Source of the DNA: Rapana venosa
Taxonomy: Eukaryota > Mollusca > Gastropoda > Neogastropoda > Muricidae
Assembly: GCA_028751875.1 (NCBI GenBank)
Contig: CM054159.1
Span: 355,935-419,934, forward strand
DNA length: 64,000 bases
Reading direction: 5' to 3'
Position 1 is the first letter of the stretch. Every line of letters begins with the position of its first letter. The notes below the pieces were generated by a model, which did not search any database, was not told the origin of the DNA, and was given only the letters and a program-made list of their open reading frames with translations. Both the position numbers and the translations under genes were made by a program. Below, one piece after another: positions 22,986 to 33,469 of this stretch.

Positions 22986-23414
22986 TACAGTTGCAGTTTG
23001 TAAAACATGTGTGATGCTGGAATATTAGTTCAGTAATGAAGAAGAAAAAATGGAACAGTTGTAATTTGTCATCTCTTTAACGGGTATTTCACATACAACA
23101 AATCAGTATCCTGATTGTTTTCATATCTAGATCGTCAAGCTCCTTGTTGTCGACAGTATTCTGTTGTCTCTGACATCAAAGTCACTGTGTGATTTCTCAC
23201 AGGAATCTTCATTCTCCTCACAGCTTTCTCCACAGCTGTTTTGGTGTAATGGCACAAATTCCTTGCCCTTCCACTTTACCAAAGCCTGCTCTTTACTCTG
23301 CTTGATATGGTCGCTGAGGTCTTGGAATCTTTGATTTGGCCCTGACAAAATTCTGAAAAAGCGACTTTCACAGGACAAGTGATATATGTACAGACGTGCA
23401 TGTGTACTGTGGGT

Positions 23415-24274
23415 ATTAATGCTGTACATAACCAGCCGCCATGGCGCAGTGGTTAGCGCCTTGGGTTACGGACTGGAAGGTCGCGGGTTCGAATCCCATA
23501 AGAGTCATAGGGATTTTTCGGACTCCGGCCGGCTCCTACCCAGAGTGAGTGTGCTGTGGGCTCAGTGGGAAGACTGGGACCACACAGTCGAGCTTCATCC
23601 ACTTAACGGATGCGAGTTTGAGAGTGTTGCTCAAATTACCTGACCAACACTGCAGGTGTCTGTATCTCTCGGGCCCGGTTGACGCCGGGATATATTATGA
23701 TAGTAAGCGTAGAGTACAGCCCTGTCAAGTAGTCTCAAAGCATATGCACTTCCACAGCAGCATCATTACGTCATCCTCATTGTCATTGATCATCATGCAA
23801 TTAAAAAAATTGCCTCTGATTCGGTGGTCCCAGTTTCTTGGTCTCATGGTGGCCTCAGATTCGGTTTGCCATACACTTCTGTGCCTGTGGTGAGTTTGTG
23901 TCAAGGCCTTTGGGGTTGGAGGTTTGCGGGGGACGGTCGTTGGAGGGACGTTGTGGTGGTTACCACTCGGGTGGGCAACTCACTCAGTCTGGCTCCGCGA
24001 CTGAGCTAATACTGTCGTTAGTAGGGGGCTTAGTAGGTGGTGTCCTGCGTATGTTAGCTCAGAACAGGCACCACTGAACACCGCCAAAGTGACCCAGCAG
24101 CAGTGCAGGGCCCCTCTGGCTGGTGGCCCCACGGCGGCCTGATAGTGATTGGCTCCCTGTGGACCTCCGATTCTGAGGATGAGACATAACAAACCTGGGT
24201 ATGGTTGTGGCGGGCAGATTGGATTGAGCAGCGTGGGAACAGCAGGATGAGGGACGTCACAGAAGATGAGGCAG

Positions 24275-24306
<32 letters not shown>

Positions 24307-24315
24307 GCTGTACAT
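23415..24315 (+). mobile_element. Long tRNA-headed SINE (871 bp) with perfect 15-bp target duplication
   Basis: Head at 23430 with A box tggcgcagtgg (23442-23452) and B box ggttcgaatcc (23486-23496); long body; 25-A tail (24276-24300). The 15-bp direct repeat attaatgctgtacat lies at 23415-23429 and 24301-24315. The exact duplication and intact A-tail suggest a recent LINE-mobilised insertion. No coding frame of note. Confidence 0.88.
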
Positions 24316-24384
24316 GGCACAAAAGGGGCTTAGAAAGACCAGGAACAAAAAAAAAAACTATCCCCAAAGTCACAATGTGGCTTC

Positions 24385-24505
24385 TTTCATTGTGGTCAAT
24401 AATATCACATATGCAAAATCTCACCATTGGTGAACCTCGGAGCTTAAAGTGGTTTTGACTTGACTTGACTTGACTTGACTTGAGCTCTAGCTGAGGCATG
24501 AAAAA
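24385..24505 (+). mobile_element. SINE tail-module fragment
   Basis: tatgcaaaatctcaccattg gtgaacctcggagctt with a short gactt repeat, then gagctctagctgaggcatg. Confidence 0.7.
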
Positions 24506-24841
24506 AAGGAATAGAAAACAACTGTGTGAAGTAGCTCAGAAGAAGATGTACAGACTGACTTGTAACATGGCTGCCTAAGCTAAAACAGCCGTGTTGCAGG
24601 CGAAGTAAATTGTGCTTACTCCTGTAGCAGCGTTAGGGAATGAACAGTTTATGCACATACACAAATATGTTGCTTTTGTCATTTACACACTCACTTCTTT
24701 TTCAGCAAGCTGCAGTGTTCCAAGTGAAATAAATTGTGCGTGCACACTCTGTTCTCAACATAAATGTGGTATTTTTACATTCAAATCCCGACTTTTTGGT
24801 TTAATTGTATGGTTTGTTATTTGAGTTCCAGCAGAGCCATC

Positions 24842-25165
24842 CAGTAATATCAATCAACACATATCATCGCTAACCATTTTATGTCCTTCTTTCTCATCAT
24901 CAAACACTCACACAGCAACTGTTACTGTCTGTTGTTAGAGTGAAAATGCGTTGTGCTGCCGTTAAGCGCCTGACAAGTCAGGCCCAGCACATCTGACTTC
25001 GGCATGATTTAATATCCATACACCGAGTTATTATCAGCTTGTACAGGGACAGTAATATCAATCAACGGCTATCATCACTAACCATTTTGTATCCTTCTTC
25101 TTCTTTGTCAAACACTCACACAGCAACTGTTACTGTCTGTCATTTGAGCGCGCATCAGACCGGCA
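24842..25165 (+). repeat. 208-bp partial tandem duplication of a dispersed repeat
   Basis: The stretch starting cagtaatatcaatcaac and including cacacagcaactgttactgt occurs at 24842 and again at 25050. A related copy (cagacagcaactattgg ... taagcgcctgacaagtc) lies at 55396-55515, so this is a dispersed family of unknown type. Confidence 0.75.
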
Positions 25166-25168
25166 TCC

Positions 25169-25564
25169 ATACACTGAGTTATGCCTCATCTCGCACGCCA
25201 TCTGACCGTGATGTGTTGTTTGATCACCTACACCTTTGAGATGATGCAGCAGAACACAGACAACATCATACACTGAGTTATGCCTCATCTTGCACACCAT
25301 CTGACCGTGATGTGTTGTTTGATCAGCTACACCTTTGAGATGATGCAGCAGAACACAGACAACATCGTACACTGAGTTATGCCTCATCTTGCCCATCATC
25401 TGACCGTGATGTGTTGTTTGATCAGCTACACCTTTGAGATGATGCAGCAGAACACAGACAACATCATACACTGAGTTATGCCTCATCTTGCCCATCATCT
25501 GACCGTGATGTGTTGTTTGATCAGCTACACCTTTGAGATGATGCAGCAGAACACAGACAACATC
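25169..25564 (+). repeat. 99-bp tandem repeat carrying the 5' end and acceptor of exon 10a
   Basis: The unit contains about 40 bases of exon 10a start (ctacacctttgagatg...acaacatc) and about 59 bases of intron (catacactgagttatgcc...tttgatcag). The exon-like part begins at 25228, 25327, 25426 and 25525, exactly 99 bp apart. The last copy is the real exon. Copies at 25327 and 25426 keep the acceptor tgatcag; the first has tgatcac and lacks AG. Splicing into either earlier copy reaches TGA after ...NTDNI(V/I)H. Confidence 0.92.
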
Positions 25565-25724
25565 TGGCGCTACATGCAGCTGCAGGTGGTCATGGACTAC
25601 AGCAGACGCCCCGTCCTCCCCCCTCCCCTCATCATCATTTTGCACCTGGGCTATGTCCTGCAGTGTCTGGTCAGCAGGTGTTCAAAGTGTGCCAAAAAGG
25701 GCGCTCACTCGCAGGATGCCTTTC
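25525..25724 (+). CDS. TRPM exon 10a: TRP helix, alternative version A
   Basis: A 200-nt exon (acceptor tgatcag, donor gtaagt), phase 2 in, phase 1 out. It encodes (S)YTFEMMQQNTDNIWRYMQLQ, then DYSRRPVLPPPLIIILHLGYVLQCLVSRCSKCAKKGAHSQDAF. NTDxxW and RPxLPPP are the TRPM TRP-helix signatures, which couple the cytosolic domain to the gate. It is homologous to exon 10b 3.4 kb downstream, with identical phases, and it carries an extra cysteine-rich tail. Its first 40 bases are repeated three more times upstream at a 99-bp period. Confidence 0.93.
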
Positions 25725-25759
25725 GTAAGTTTGGGGCGATGTCAGTACGCTGGTTCCTG

Positions 25760-26420
25760 GCTTGCTTCATGTGGTTCTCCAGTATTTGATGTTGTCGTCG
25801 TTGTGGTCTGTTGGAGAGCGAGCGTTCACAGTCTTTAAGAAAAGTCAAGACGATCTGACTGCTAGTTTGAAGAAAACAGCAACATTACTTTTCTGTAGAG
25901 GCCATGATCATCCTCACAGTATACCAGCATCAAGTGTTGTCAGCTAGTTTGAAGTTATCAGGGAAATCTTAGGTTTTGTGTCTTATAGTGAACGTATGTA
26001 ACTGTTCTATGATCCAGTGTTTCGAAACTTTGGGTGGAAATTTTACTTCGTCAGGATGTAAAAGGACAGGGCCACTTGCATTGTTGGATTTGTTTAGAAT
26101 CATCAAAGAGAATGCTCCACCAAGAAAATGAAATATAAAGTTGTGGAAAAGACAGGATTTTCTTGAAAGAATAGCGTGCTCTGTAGTGTTAGAATTGAAT
26201 AACAATATATACAGCATAGTTTGCTCTAAAGCATAAGAATGGAATATCAAGATTTAGACTGCATGACCTGTGTTTACCTTTGAAGTTTACCATCATTTTG
26301 TTTGCCATGGTTCTTTGATATATTAACAGAGTTGTTTTTTTCAAAGGACGAAATAATAGTGTACACAGTTTCACCTGGCATCAGGTAGGAACAATCAAGA
26401 AAACGCAAATGCAGTGCTAG
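25760..26420. other. Intronic sequence without recognised feature
   Basis: Unique sequence just after exon 10a; nothing recognised. Confidence 0.55.
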
Positions 26421-26424
26421 TGGA

Positions 26425-26700
26425 ATACCCTTCAGTGTGTTAAAAATCACTAACTGGTACCAGATATAATACATAGTTCATTCATTTTCCTGAGATGCTG
26501 AGAACAAAAGTGGTTATTATGATGGAGTGTATCAATATCTAGAGTCTTCCTTTTAACTTGTGGTACTTGTGGAAAAACCCTTCAATGTGCTATAAATCAC
26601 TAGCATATACCAGGCACGGTATATAGTTCATTCGTTTTCCTGAGGTGCTGTGAACAAAACTGGTTATGAAGGAGTGTATCAACACCTAGAGCCTTTCCCT
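26425..26700 (+). repeat. ~152-bp direct duplication
   Basis: Two diverged copies, 26425-26545 and 26577-26698, share atagttcattc.ttttcctga, ggtgctgtgaacaaaa and gtgtatcaa.a.ctagag. No gene seen in them. Confidence 0.75.
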
Positions 26701-26928
26701 CAGTTGTTGTGCGTGCTACAGTTCTGGCTGTGTAGCTTTGAAGCTTCCTCTATTTTCTCATGCAGCAGTTTTCTTTTCCTTGAGTATTATTTTTGTCGAA
26801 CAAGTGAAGTGGCATGGGCTCTGTCAGTGTTGTGGAGTGTATTCCCCTTGTGCGAGAGAGAAATGGGCTTTTCTGCGCTTTGCTGTCATATTGAAAAAAA
26901 ACCCATGATGTGTTGTTGTTATTATGTG

Positions 26929-27135
26929 ATTATTTGAGGCATCATTATCTTTGGTGATCTTTGCAGCTTTCTGTTTGCTTCCCCCATGTGTGTCAATTCT
27001 GTCTTGTTTGTTTATGACTGATTTTTATGTTGTGATTATTTGAGACATTGTTATCTCGCTGATGATTTTTTGCAGTTTTCAGTCTGCCTTCCCCATGTGT
27101 ATCAATTCTGTCTGTGTATAAATTTTTATGTGTGT
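26929..27135 (+). repeat. ~105-bp direct duplication
   Basis: Two copies share gtgattatttgag.cat, tttgcag, ccccatgtgt.tcaattctgt and tgactgattttt. They lie in the intron between the alternative exons 10a and 10b. Confidence 0.75.
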
Positions 27136-27649
27136 TTTTGACTGATTTTTGGGGGGTCTTGTTGCTTCTTAGTGATATCATTGATTATTCTGTTTTAGAT
27201 TTTCTTCTTTTTTTCCTTCTTTTTTTACAGAGATTGCTGTCGTTCATTACTGTTTGCAATGCTGCAAGTTGTCATCTCTTCTATGGCGACCTTCATGCTG
27301 AAATTTTGCCATTATTGTTATGTCCATTTGCTTCTAGTTTGATTTGTGCTTCTAATTTGATTCATGCTTTTATTCTTATATTGTTGTGTGTAACCTTTGC
27401 CTTCCTCAGACCCAGTTGTTTTGGCTGATCCTGATTTTTTAGTCCAAAATTCTTGTTGTTGTGTTTTTATTGTTTGTTGTGTTGATGGATTCTTGTCATG
27501 TGTAACACACAGTGGGACCTGAAAAAGAATTTGAACATTTTGAGTGACCTTTCACCAGTTTATTCAGATCTCTATTTTCAGTTCAGAACCTGGATACAGT
27601 GTGTGCAGAATAGTCCTGCTGCTGTGTACATTTGTTGTATACTTTAATC

Positions 27650-28245
27650 TTGATGCTATTGATGGTCTGTGTTTTCCATTTGTTTTGCTTTAGATCTTGA
27701 TGTTGAGTTGACCTTTTGTACTTTCTGTATATTTTATTTATTTATTTATTCTTTTATATCAAGGATAATGGAATAAGGACTCACATGCTTTTTTATATCC
27801 AGTCCCTGTGTGTATGCAGTTTTGTCAGTTTTGTCATCCGTTCCTACTGGCACACAATGGCCTACTCTTCCAAAAGGCGGAACAGGTGTTAAAATGTGCG
27901 CAAGATGTTCCACATGCATTTGCACACGGGACCTCAGTTTATCATCTCATCTGAAGGACTTTTGGGGGTAGTGGAATTGGCACTGATGTTAACTCCAGGG
28001 GAAAATATCCCCCTTGAATGGGATTCATATAAGTTTGTATCAGTTGCTTTAGTCTTGATGTCCAGTTGTTGTTCCTTATTTTCTGTTTCTGCTGCTTTAG
28101 TCTTGATGTTGAATTAACCTTCTTTATACTGTGCTGCTTTAGTCTTGATGTTGAATTAACCTTCTTTATACTGTGTTTCTGTCGCTTAAGTCTTGATGTT
28201 CAGTTCATGTTCCTTATTTTCTGTTTCTGTCCTCCGCCATATGGT
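27650..28245 (+). repeat. ~50-bp minisatellite (4-6 units) interrupted by a SINE
   Basis: Units contain tgctttagtcttgatgttga and attaaccttctttatactgt. The SINE at 27733-28030 sits inside the array, between a unit near 27700 and the main block at 28045-28245. Confidence 0.75.
27733..28030 (-). mobile_element. SINE-A, head truncated
   Basis: ttttatatcaaggataatgg ... ccccttgaatgggattcat; lies inside a 50-bp minisatellite. Confidence 0.82.
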
Positions 28246-28739
28246 GCTGCTGGCTGAATGTGGGTGTCTTCCCTACCTGCCACGTCCCTGTGCTGATATC
28301 TTCATTGGTGGCCCTGTGTTACAACAACATGATCAATCATTTGCTTTAAAATCACTCGATAACACGAATTGTTGATTCATGCACAATTGCATCAATGATC
28401 TACCAATCCAATTTTTTAAAAATAAAATGACCTCCATAATTGCCGTTTCAACTTTTTTCCCTAAATGACATTACTCATTCAAATCTTGTAACCTTGCCGT
28501 CTCTTGAAATTTATTTTTTTTATTTCAATGGGCTGAAAATGAAAATAATGACAATCACAAAAATTATGTTTTGAAAACGATTGAAACAACAACAACCATA
28601 AAATCTTTTACAACTGGACTTGGAACTCCGTGAAATGTTCTGCTGTTCACTTCAACTGTTGTTATGAATCCATTGACAACAACAAAAACATCTTTACAAC
28701 TGGATTTCAAAATCACACAACACTTTCTCCTGTTTGGGA

Positions 28740-28995
28740 TTTGACATATTCCCCACAAATATTGAATTTCCACAAATATCGACACAAATATTGAACTTCC
28801 ACAAAATATTGAACTTCCACAAAATATTGAATCGCCACAAAATATTGACACAAATATTGAACTTCCACACAAAAAACACTGAAATTTCCACAAAAAAACA
28901 TTGACACACATATTGAACTTCCACAAAATCTATAATTACCCACAAAATATTCATTTTAACACAAAATATTGAACTAACTGCCACAAAATACCAAA
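28740..28995 (+). repeat. AT-rich ~19-bp repeat
   Basis: Irregular repeats of cacaaaatattgaacttc lie about 110 bp before exon 10b. Confidence 0.8.
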
Positions 28996-29102
28996 TTCCC
29001 AACCTCTCCCCCCCCAAAAAAAAAAAATAATAATAAAAACCCCAACCCCAACAACAACAAAAAACCAACAAAAAAACCAACAAAATAATTTGATGTCGAC
29101 AG

Positions 29103-29287
29103 TTACACCTTCCAAAAAATTCAGGAGAACACAGACATTCACTGGTACTACCAGCGCTTCAACCTGATTCACGAATACTATGAGCGGCCGTGGCTGCCTC
29201 CCCCGTTCATTCTCTTCATCCACGTCTACCTGATGGTCATGTGGTGTATAAGAAAGTGTAACTCGCGGCCCCTCTCTTCCGATTTCC
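29103..29287 (+). CDS. TRPM exon 10b: TRP helix, alternative version B
   Basis: A 185-nt exon (acceptor tgtcgacag, donor gtgagt), phase 2 in, phase 1 out. It encodes (S)YTFQKIQENTDIHWYYQRFN, then EYYERPWLPPPFILFIHVYLMVMWCIRKCNSRPLSSDF. It aligns end to end with exon 10a but has diverged strongly, and it keeps the YQR...LI(H/E)EY pattern more typical of TRPM2. Both versions can join exon 9 (giving Ser) and exon 11 (giving Arg). Using both in one transcript shifts the frame and meets TGA within exon 10b, so they should be mutually exclusive. Confidence 0.92.
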
Positions 29288-29299
29288 GTGAGTATCAGT

Positions 29300-30800
29300 T
29301 CTCTGCGTGTGTGTGTGTGTGTTTTTAAAGGGTCGGTGTCAGTCAGTCAGTCAATCAATCAATCACATTTATTCAGTTTGTGTAGGCCATGAGGTCTATA
29401 TGAACACAGAATATGAAAAAGCAACCATGGGGGTGTGTGTGGGTGGGGGGTAGAGAGGGGGGGGAGGGGTCGCGTGGATGGGTGGGTGGGGGGAAGGGGA
29501 TGTGGTGGGTGGGTGGGGATGTTCTGGAAGTAATGTGTGTGTGTGACGGGGGTGGGGGGATGGGGTGGGGGGAAGAGTGTGGGTGTGTGTGTTGTAGAAG
29601 TGATGAATGTGTGTCTTAGCATGTGAGAGAGAAAAGGGGGGGGGGGGGGGAGAATGTATGTATGTGTGTGTGTTAATTTCAGTTTAACGTCTACTCACAT
29701 TTAGTGATTTAGTTAGTTAGTGTGTGTGTGTGTGTGTGCACGTGTGTGTTAGCATCTGTGGGTTATAATATGTATGCACATATATGAATATATACAGCAA
29801 AATGTTTGTGAATGCTAGAAAGAAAAATAACGCCCCCCAAAAGAACATGAAGTGCAAACACACTTTTCTTCATCATTGAATGAGTCATACCCTTCAATGT
29901 TTCAATTATTGTTTTGTTGTTGTACTCATGTTGTGGTCCTATACTTGTTGTATCTTCCTTCAATTCCTTTTGCAATAGACTGTTTCTCGGGGTGGGTTTT
30001 TTGGGGGTGGGTGGGGATGTTGTTTGTGTGTTTGCATATTTCATTTGTTTTCATATTGTTGATTTGTTTGAAATAAAAAAAGTGATAGAGAAAAAAGGAC
30101 GAGAGAGAAAGCATGATTCACCAGTCATGATTTTCTTTTTTTTATTATTCAGATAGATTAACTTTGCATAGGTTATGTTATGTTGCGATGGTGTATTTAT
30201 TAGTTAACAGTGATCCAAGGTTGTTGATTATTATGTTGTTTTGTTATGACCTGTCTCAAAACACATTGAAAGAAAAAGATTTTTTTGCAAAGTTTTGTTG
30301 AAGTTCATTTGAAAAGAACAGAAAATGTAATAAAGGAAAGATAATTTTTTAAAAAGGCTTTTGTATGGAAAAGAACAGAAAATGTAAGAAAGGAAAGATG
30401 TTTTTTTTAAAAAGGCTTTTGTATGTTGTCTATAAATACGCTTGCAATGGAAGAAAGTATTTTTTTGATTAATGTTTCCATGTGTCCACATTCTTTATTA
30501 AAACACACACACACTCACATACACACACTCTCTCTCTGTGCCTCTGACTCTCTCTATCTCTGTCTCTCTCTCTCACCACACAAAACACACACACTCACAT
30601 ACACAAAACACACACAACACAACACACACACACAACACAACACACACTCACACTTATTCCTCTCGATATAAAAGAATAAAATAAATAAAACACAACACAC
30701 ACACACACACAACACAACACATACACACACACATAACACTTATCCCCTAACCACTGACACACATATACGTACGTACGCACACACACACACGTACATACGT
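29300..30800. other. Intron between exon 10b and exon 11
   Basis: GT/G-rich and CA-rich low complexity (29420-29760, 30500-30810) with unique AT-rich sequence between; a short duplication (aagaacagaaaatgtaa, 30313 and 30371). No gene seen. Confidence 0.6.
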
Positions 30801-30818
30801 ACACCTGGCTGTGTACAG

Positions 30819-30954
30819 GTAAGCAGTTTGACAACACGCAGGACGAGAAGAAGCTGGTGCAGTGGGAGAACATCATCGCCGACACGTACCTGACCAAAGT
30901 GGAGGCACAGGAGGCCGAAAGTGTGGAGGGCAGGGTGAAGGGCATGATGCACAA
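30819..30954 (+). CDS. TRPM exon 11: post-TRP connecting helix
   Basis: A 136-nt exon (acceptor tgtacag, donor gtcagt), phase 1 in, phase 2 out. It encodes (R)KQFDNTQDEKKLVQWENIIA, then DTYLTKVEAQEAESVEGRVKGMMH. The W/F-E-(N/x)...Y pattern matches the TRPM rib/connecting helix. The native donor GTCAGT is weaker than GTGAGT in a tandem copy 111 bp downstream (31066). Using that donor would add 37 codons in frame, giving exon 30819-31065. Confidence 0.93.
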
Positions 30955-31560
30955 GTCAGTGCCGGTTTTTTTGATGGGCATTGGGGGTTGGGGGGGGAGG
31001 TGGGGGAGGGGGAATGTTAGAGGAGGGGATGGTAGAGGGTGTGGTGTGGAGGGCATGATGCACAAGTGAGTGCCGTTTTTTTGATGGGCATTGGGTGGTG
31101 TGTGTGTGTTGGGGGGGGGGGGAGGGTAAGGTGTTAGGGGAGGATGATGATGGGTGGAGGGTGAAGGGCATGATGCACAAGGGAGTGCCGTTTTTTGATG
31201 GGCAGGGGTGGTGGGGGGGGGGGATGTTAGGGAAGGGGAGGGGGTGGTGGAGAGTGAAGGGCATGATGCACAAGTGAGTGGCGTTTTTTTGATGGGCATA
31301 GGGGGGGGGGGGGGGGGGGGGGTTGGTGGTGGGGGGGGGGGGGGATGTTAGGGGAGGATGATGATGGAAGGAGAGTGTGGAGGGCAGGGTGAAGGGCATG
31401 ATGCACAAGTGAGTGCCGGTTTTTGATGGGGGGGGGGGGGGGGGGGGGGAATGTTAGAGGAGGGGATGGTAGAGGGTGTGTGTGAAGGGCATGATGCACA
31501 AGTTGAGTGCCGTTTGATGGGCAGGGGGGGTGGGGTGGGGGGGGGGGGGGGATGTTAGGG
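30924..31560 (+). repeat. ~100-bp tandem repeat carrying the 3' end and donor of exon 11
   Basis: The segment ggcatgatgcacaag plus the G-rich intron after it occurs six times, starting at 30941 (the exon), 31052, 31167, 31260, 31395 and 31498. Donor variants are gtcagt (native), gtgagt (31066), gggagt (dead), gtgagt, gtgagt and gttgag. Spacers are long G-runs and ttttttgatgggca. Spacing varies between 93 and 135 bp. Confidence 0.9.
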
Positions 31561-31689
31561 GAGGATGATGTAAGGTGGGGGTGGTAGAGGGTGTGTGTGG
31601 AGAATGGAGGGGTGTGTTGGTTTGTTTGTGTGTGTGTGCACAAAAAAGGGGGAGGGAGATGGTGAAAGGTGAGGTTGTCTTTAAAAAAA

Positions 31690-31872
31690 AAAAATTATTC
31701 TTTTATTTCGAGGATAATGGAATAAGCACTCATGTGCTTTTTTTTTTTACATCCAGTCCCCGTGTGTATGCATTTTTGTCAATTTTGTCGTCCGTTCCCA
31801 CCGGCACACAATAGCCTACTCTTACGACAAGCAGAACAGGATTTAATGTATGTGCAAGATGTTCTATGTGTG
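31690..31872 (-). mobile_element. SINE-A 3' half
   Basis: ttcgaggataatggaataag ... gcagaacaggatttaatgta, ending in a GT/G tract. Confidence 0.8.
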
Positions 31873-32601
31873 TGTGTGTGGGGGGGGGGGGGGGGGGGGG
31901 GGGGAGATTGGAGGGAGGTTTGTGTGTGTTTGTGTGTGCAGGGAAGGGGGGTGGTGGAAGGTGAGGTGTGAATGTGTGTGGGGGTGGAAGGTGGTGGTGT
32001 ATGTGTGTTCTATTTATCATTTATCTTATTCTTTTAATTTGACAGTAATAGAATAAACACTCATCTGTTGTTTTGGGTTGGTTTTTTAACATTGCAGTGT
32101 GGGTGAGTGTATGTGTGTGTGCATGCGTGCATGCGTGAGTGCATGCATGTGTGTATAAACACAGCTACTTTCACCTTCCTAACGACAAACCCCCCCCCAA
32201 ACCCAACAACAAAATCCCCAAATCTCTCTCCTATACCTACCTACACCCATCCTGTCTCTCACTTTCTCTCTATCTCTCTCTCTGTGCTGCTTTTATTTTG
32301 CTCTTGGTTTCTTTGCTATTTTTTCAGTTGTTTCTGTGTTTTTTGTTTTGCTCTGTTTTGCTTTCTTTATTATTTGTTGTTGCTTTTTTTCTCTATCTTT
32401 TTTGGTGATTGTTTTTTGTTTGGGGGGGTGGGGGGGGTGTAGATATTTTTTCCCCAGTTTACTGTGTGAGTGTTATTGGTATGGGCTTTATTTTATTTTA
32501 GTATTATATATATATATCTCTAAAGGCGGGGGACTGGATGTAAAAAGAGCACATGATGCTTATTCATTATCCTCGAAATAAAAGAATTTGTCATATTGTC
32601 C

Positions 32602-32736
<135 letters not shown>

Positions 32737-32743
32737 TTTGCAG

Positions 32744-33165
32744 ACTTTGATGACCTCAGGTTGCTATGCCCATTATGTAAGCAAACAGTGGAAGATGAAG
32801 TTCATTTTGTGCAGTGCTGTCCAGTATTAGAAGATGTAAGACAGAATTACATTCCGGTAAAGTATAGTAGACAGCCTCATTTATTTAGATTCTGTCTACT
32901 CATGGCATCTAGTCACCCTGAGATTGTGCGCAGCCTTGCTTTATATTTGTGTAAAGCCTTTAGAATAAGAGATATCTCGGTTTCTTAAGTCATATTTTTG
33001 GGGAACTGATTTTTATTGTGGTAGTTGTGGGGGTATACATTAACATTTTTTTGTGTGTGTTTTACTTATTTTTCTCACTAAAAATACTAAGCAGCTCAGC
33101 AACCCCCCCATCCCCCCTCCACACCCCTCCCACTTCATGTATGGGCCAATTTGTGAATAAATCTT
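32744..33165 (+). mobile_element. LINE 3' end (RT C-terminal zinc knuckle)
   Basis: Encodes [39 protein letters not shown], ending RDISVS* at about 32986. The C-x2-C...H...C pattern is the C-terminal knuckle of many LINE RT proteins. The 3' part ends gtgaataaatctttcgagtt cgag. Directly preceded by (TC)n. Confidence 0.8.
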
Positions 33166-33206
33166 TCGAGTTCGAGATCGTGTTCTCTCTCTCTCTCTCT
33201 TTGCAG

Positions 33207-33447
33207 GCTGGACCTGATCCAGTCCAAAGTAGAGGACTTCACAGAGAGCCAGGGTCACCTGGCCTCCTCCTCATCATCGTCAGCAGCAGCAGCTGCGCCG
33301 TCAGCCGCTCAAGATGCCACTGGGCAAAGCTCCAGACCGGGGGCCGTAGCGGGTCTGCACTCCCCGACCCAGCCACAGCCCGTCGTCAAGCAAGTCATCC
33401 AGCTGCCGCCTCAGCTGGATCAGCGCTTAGGAATTTTGGAGGAGCAG
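33207..33447 (+). CDS. TRPM exon 12: C-terminal helix and low-complexity linker
   Basis: A 241-nt exon (acceptor ctttgcag, donor gtagat), phase 2 in, phase 0 out. It encodes (K)LDLIQSKVEDFTESQGHLAS, a Ser/Ala-rich segment (six Ser, then Ala), a Pro/Gln-rich stretch and QLDQRLGILEEQ. The ends look like the start and end of the TRPM coiled-coil pole, with a disordered insert between them. A (CT)n tract and a G-rich tract border it. Confidence 0.9.
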
Positions 33448-33469
33448 GTAGATTTTGTGGGGTTGGGAG

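Noticed and set aside
23430..23500. tRNA-like sequence with A and B boxes (also near 53268, 58232, 60777)
   Set aside because: Part of repeated SINE heads; no intact cloverleaf or terminator as in a real tRNA gene.
25130..25645. Minus-strand open frame with a 33-residue repeat
   Set aside because: Shadow of the 99-bp repeat, whose period is divisible by three.
32744..32990. Possible extra TRPM exon (ctttgcag followed by an 81-codon frame)
   Set aside because: Content is a LINE RT zinc knuckle ending in a stop, and no phase-compatible donor is seen.
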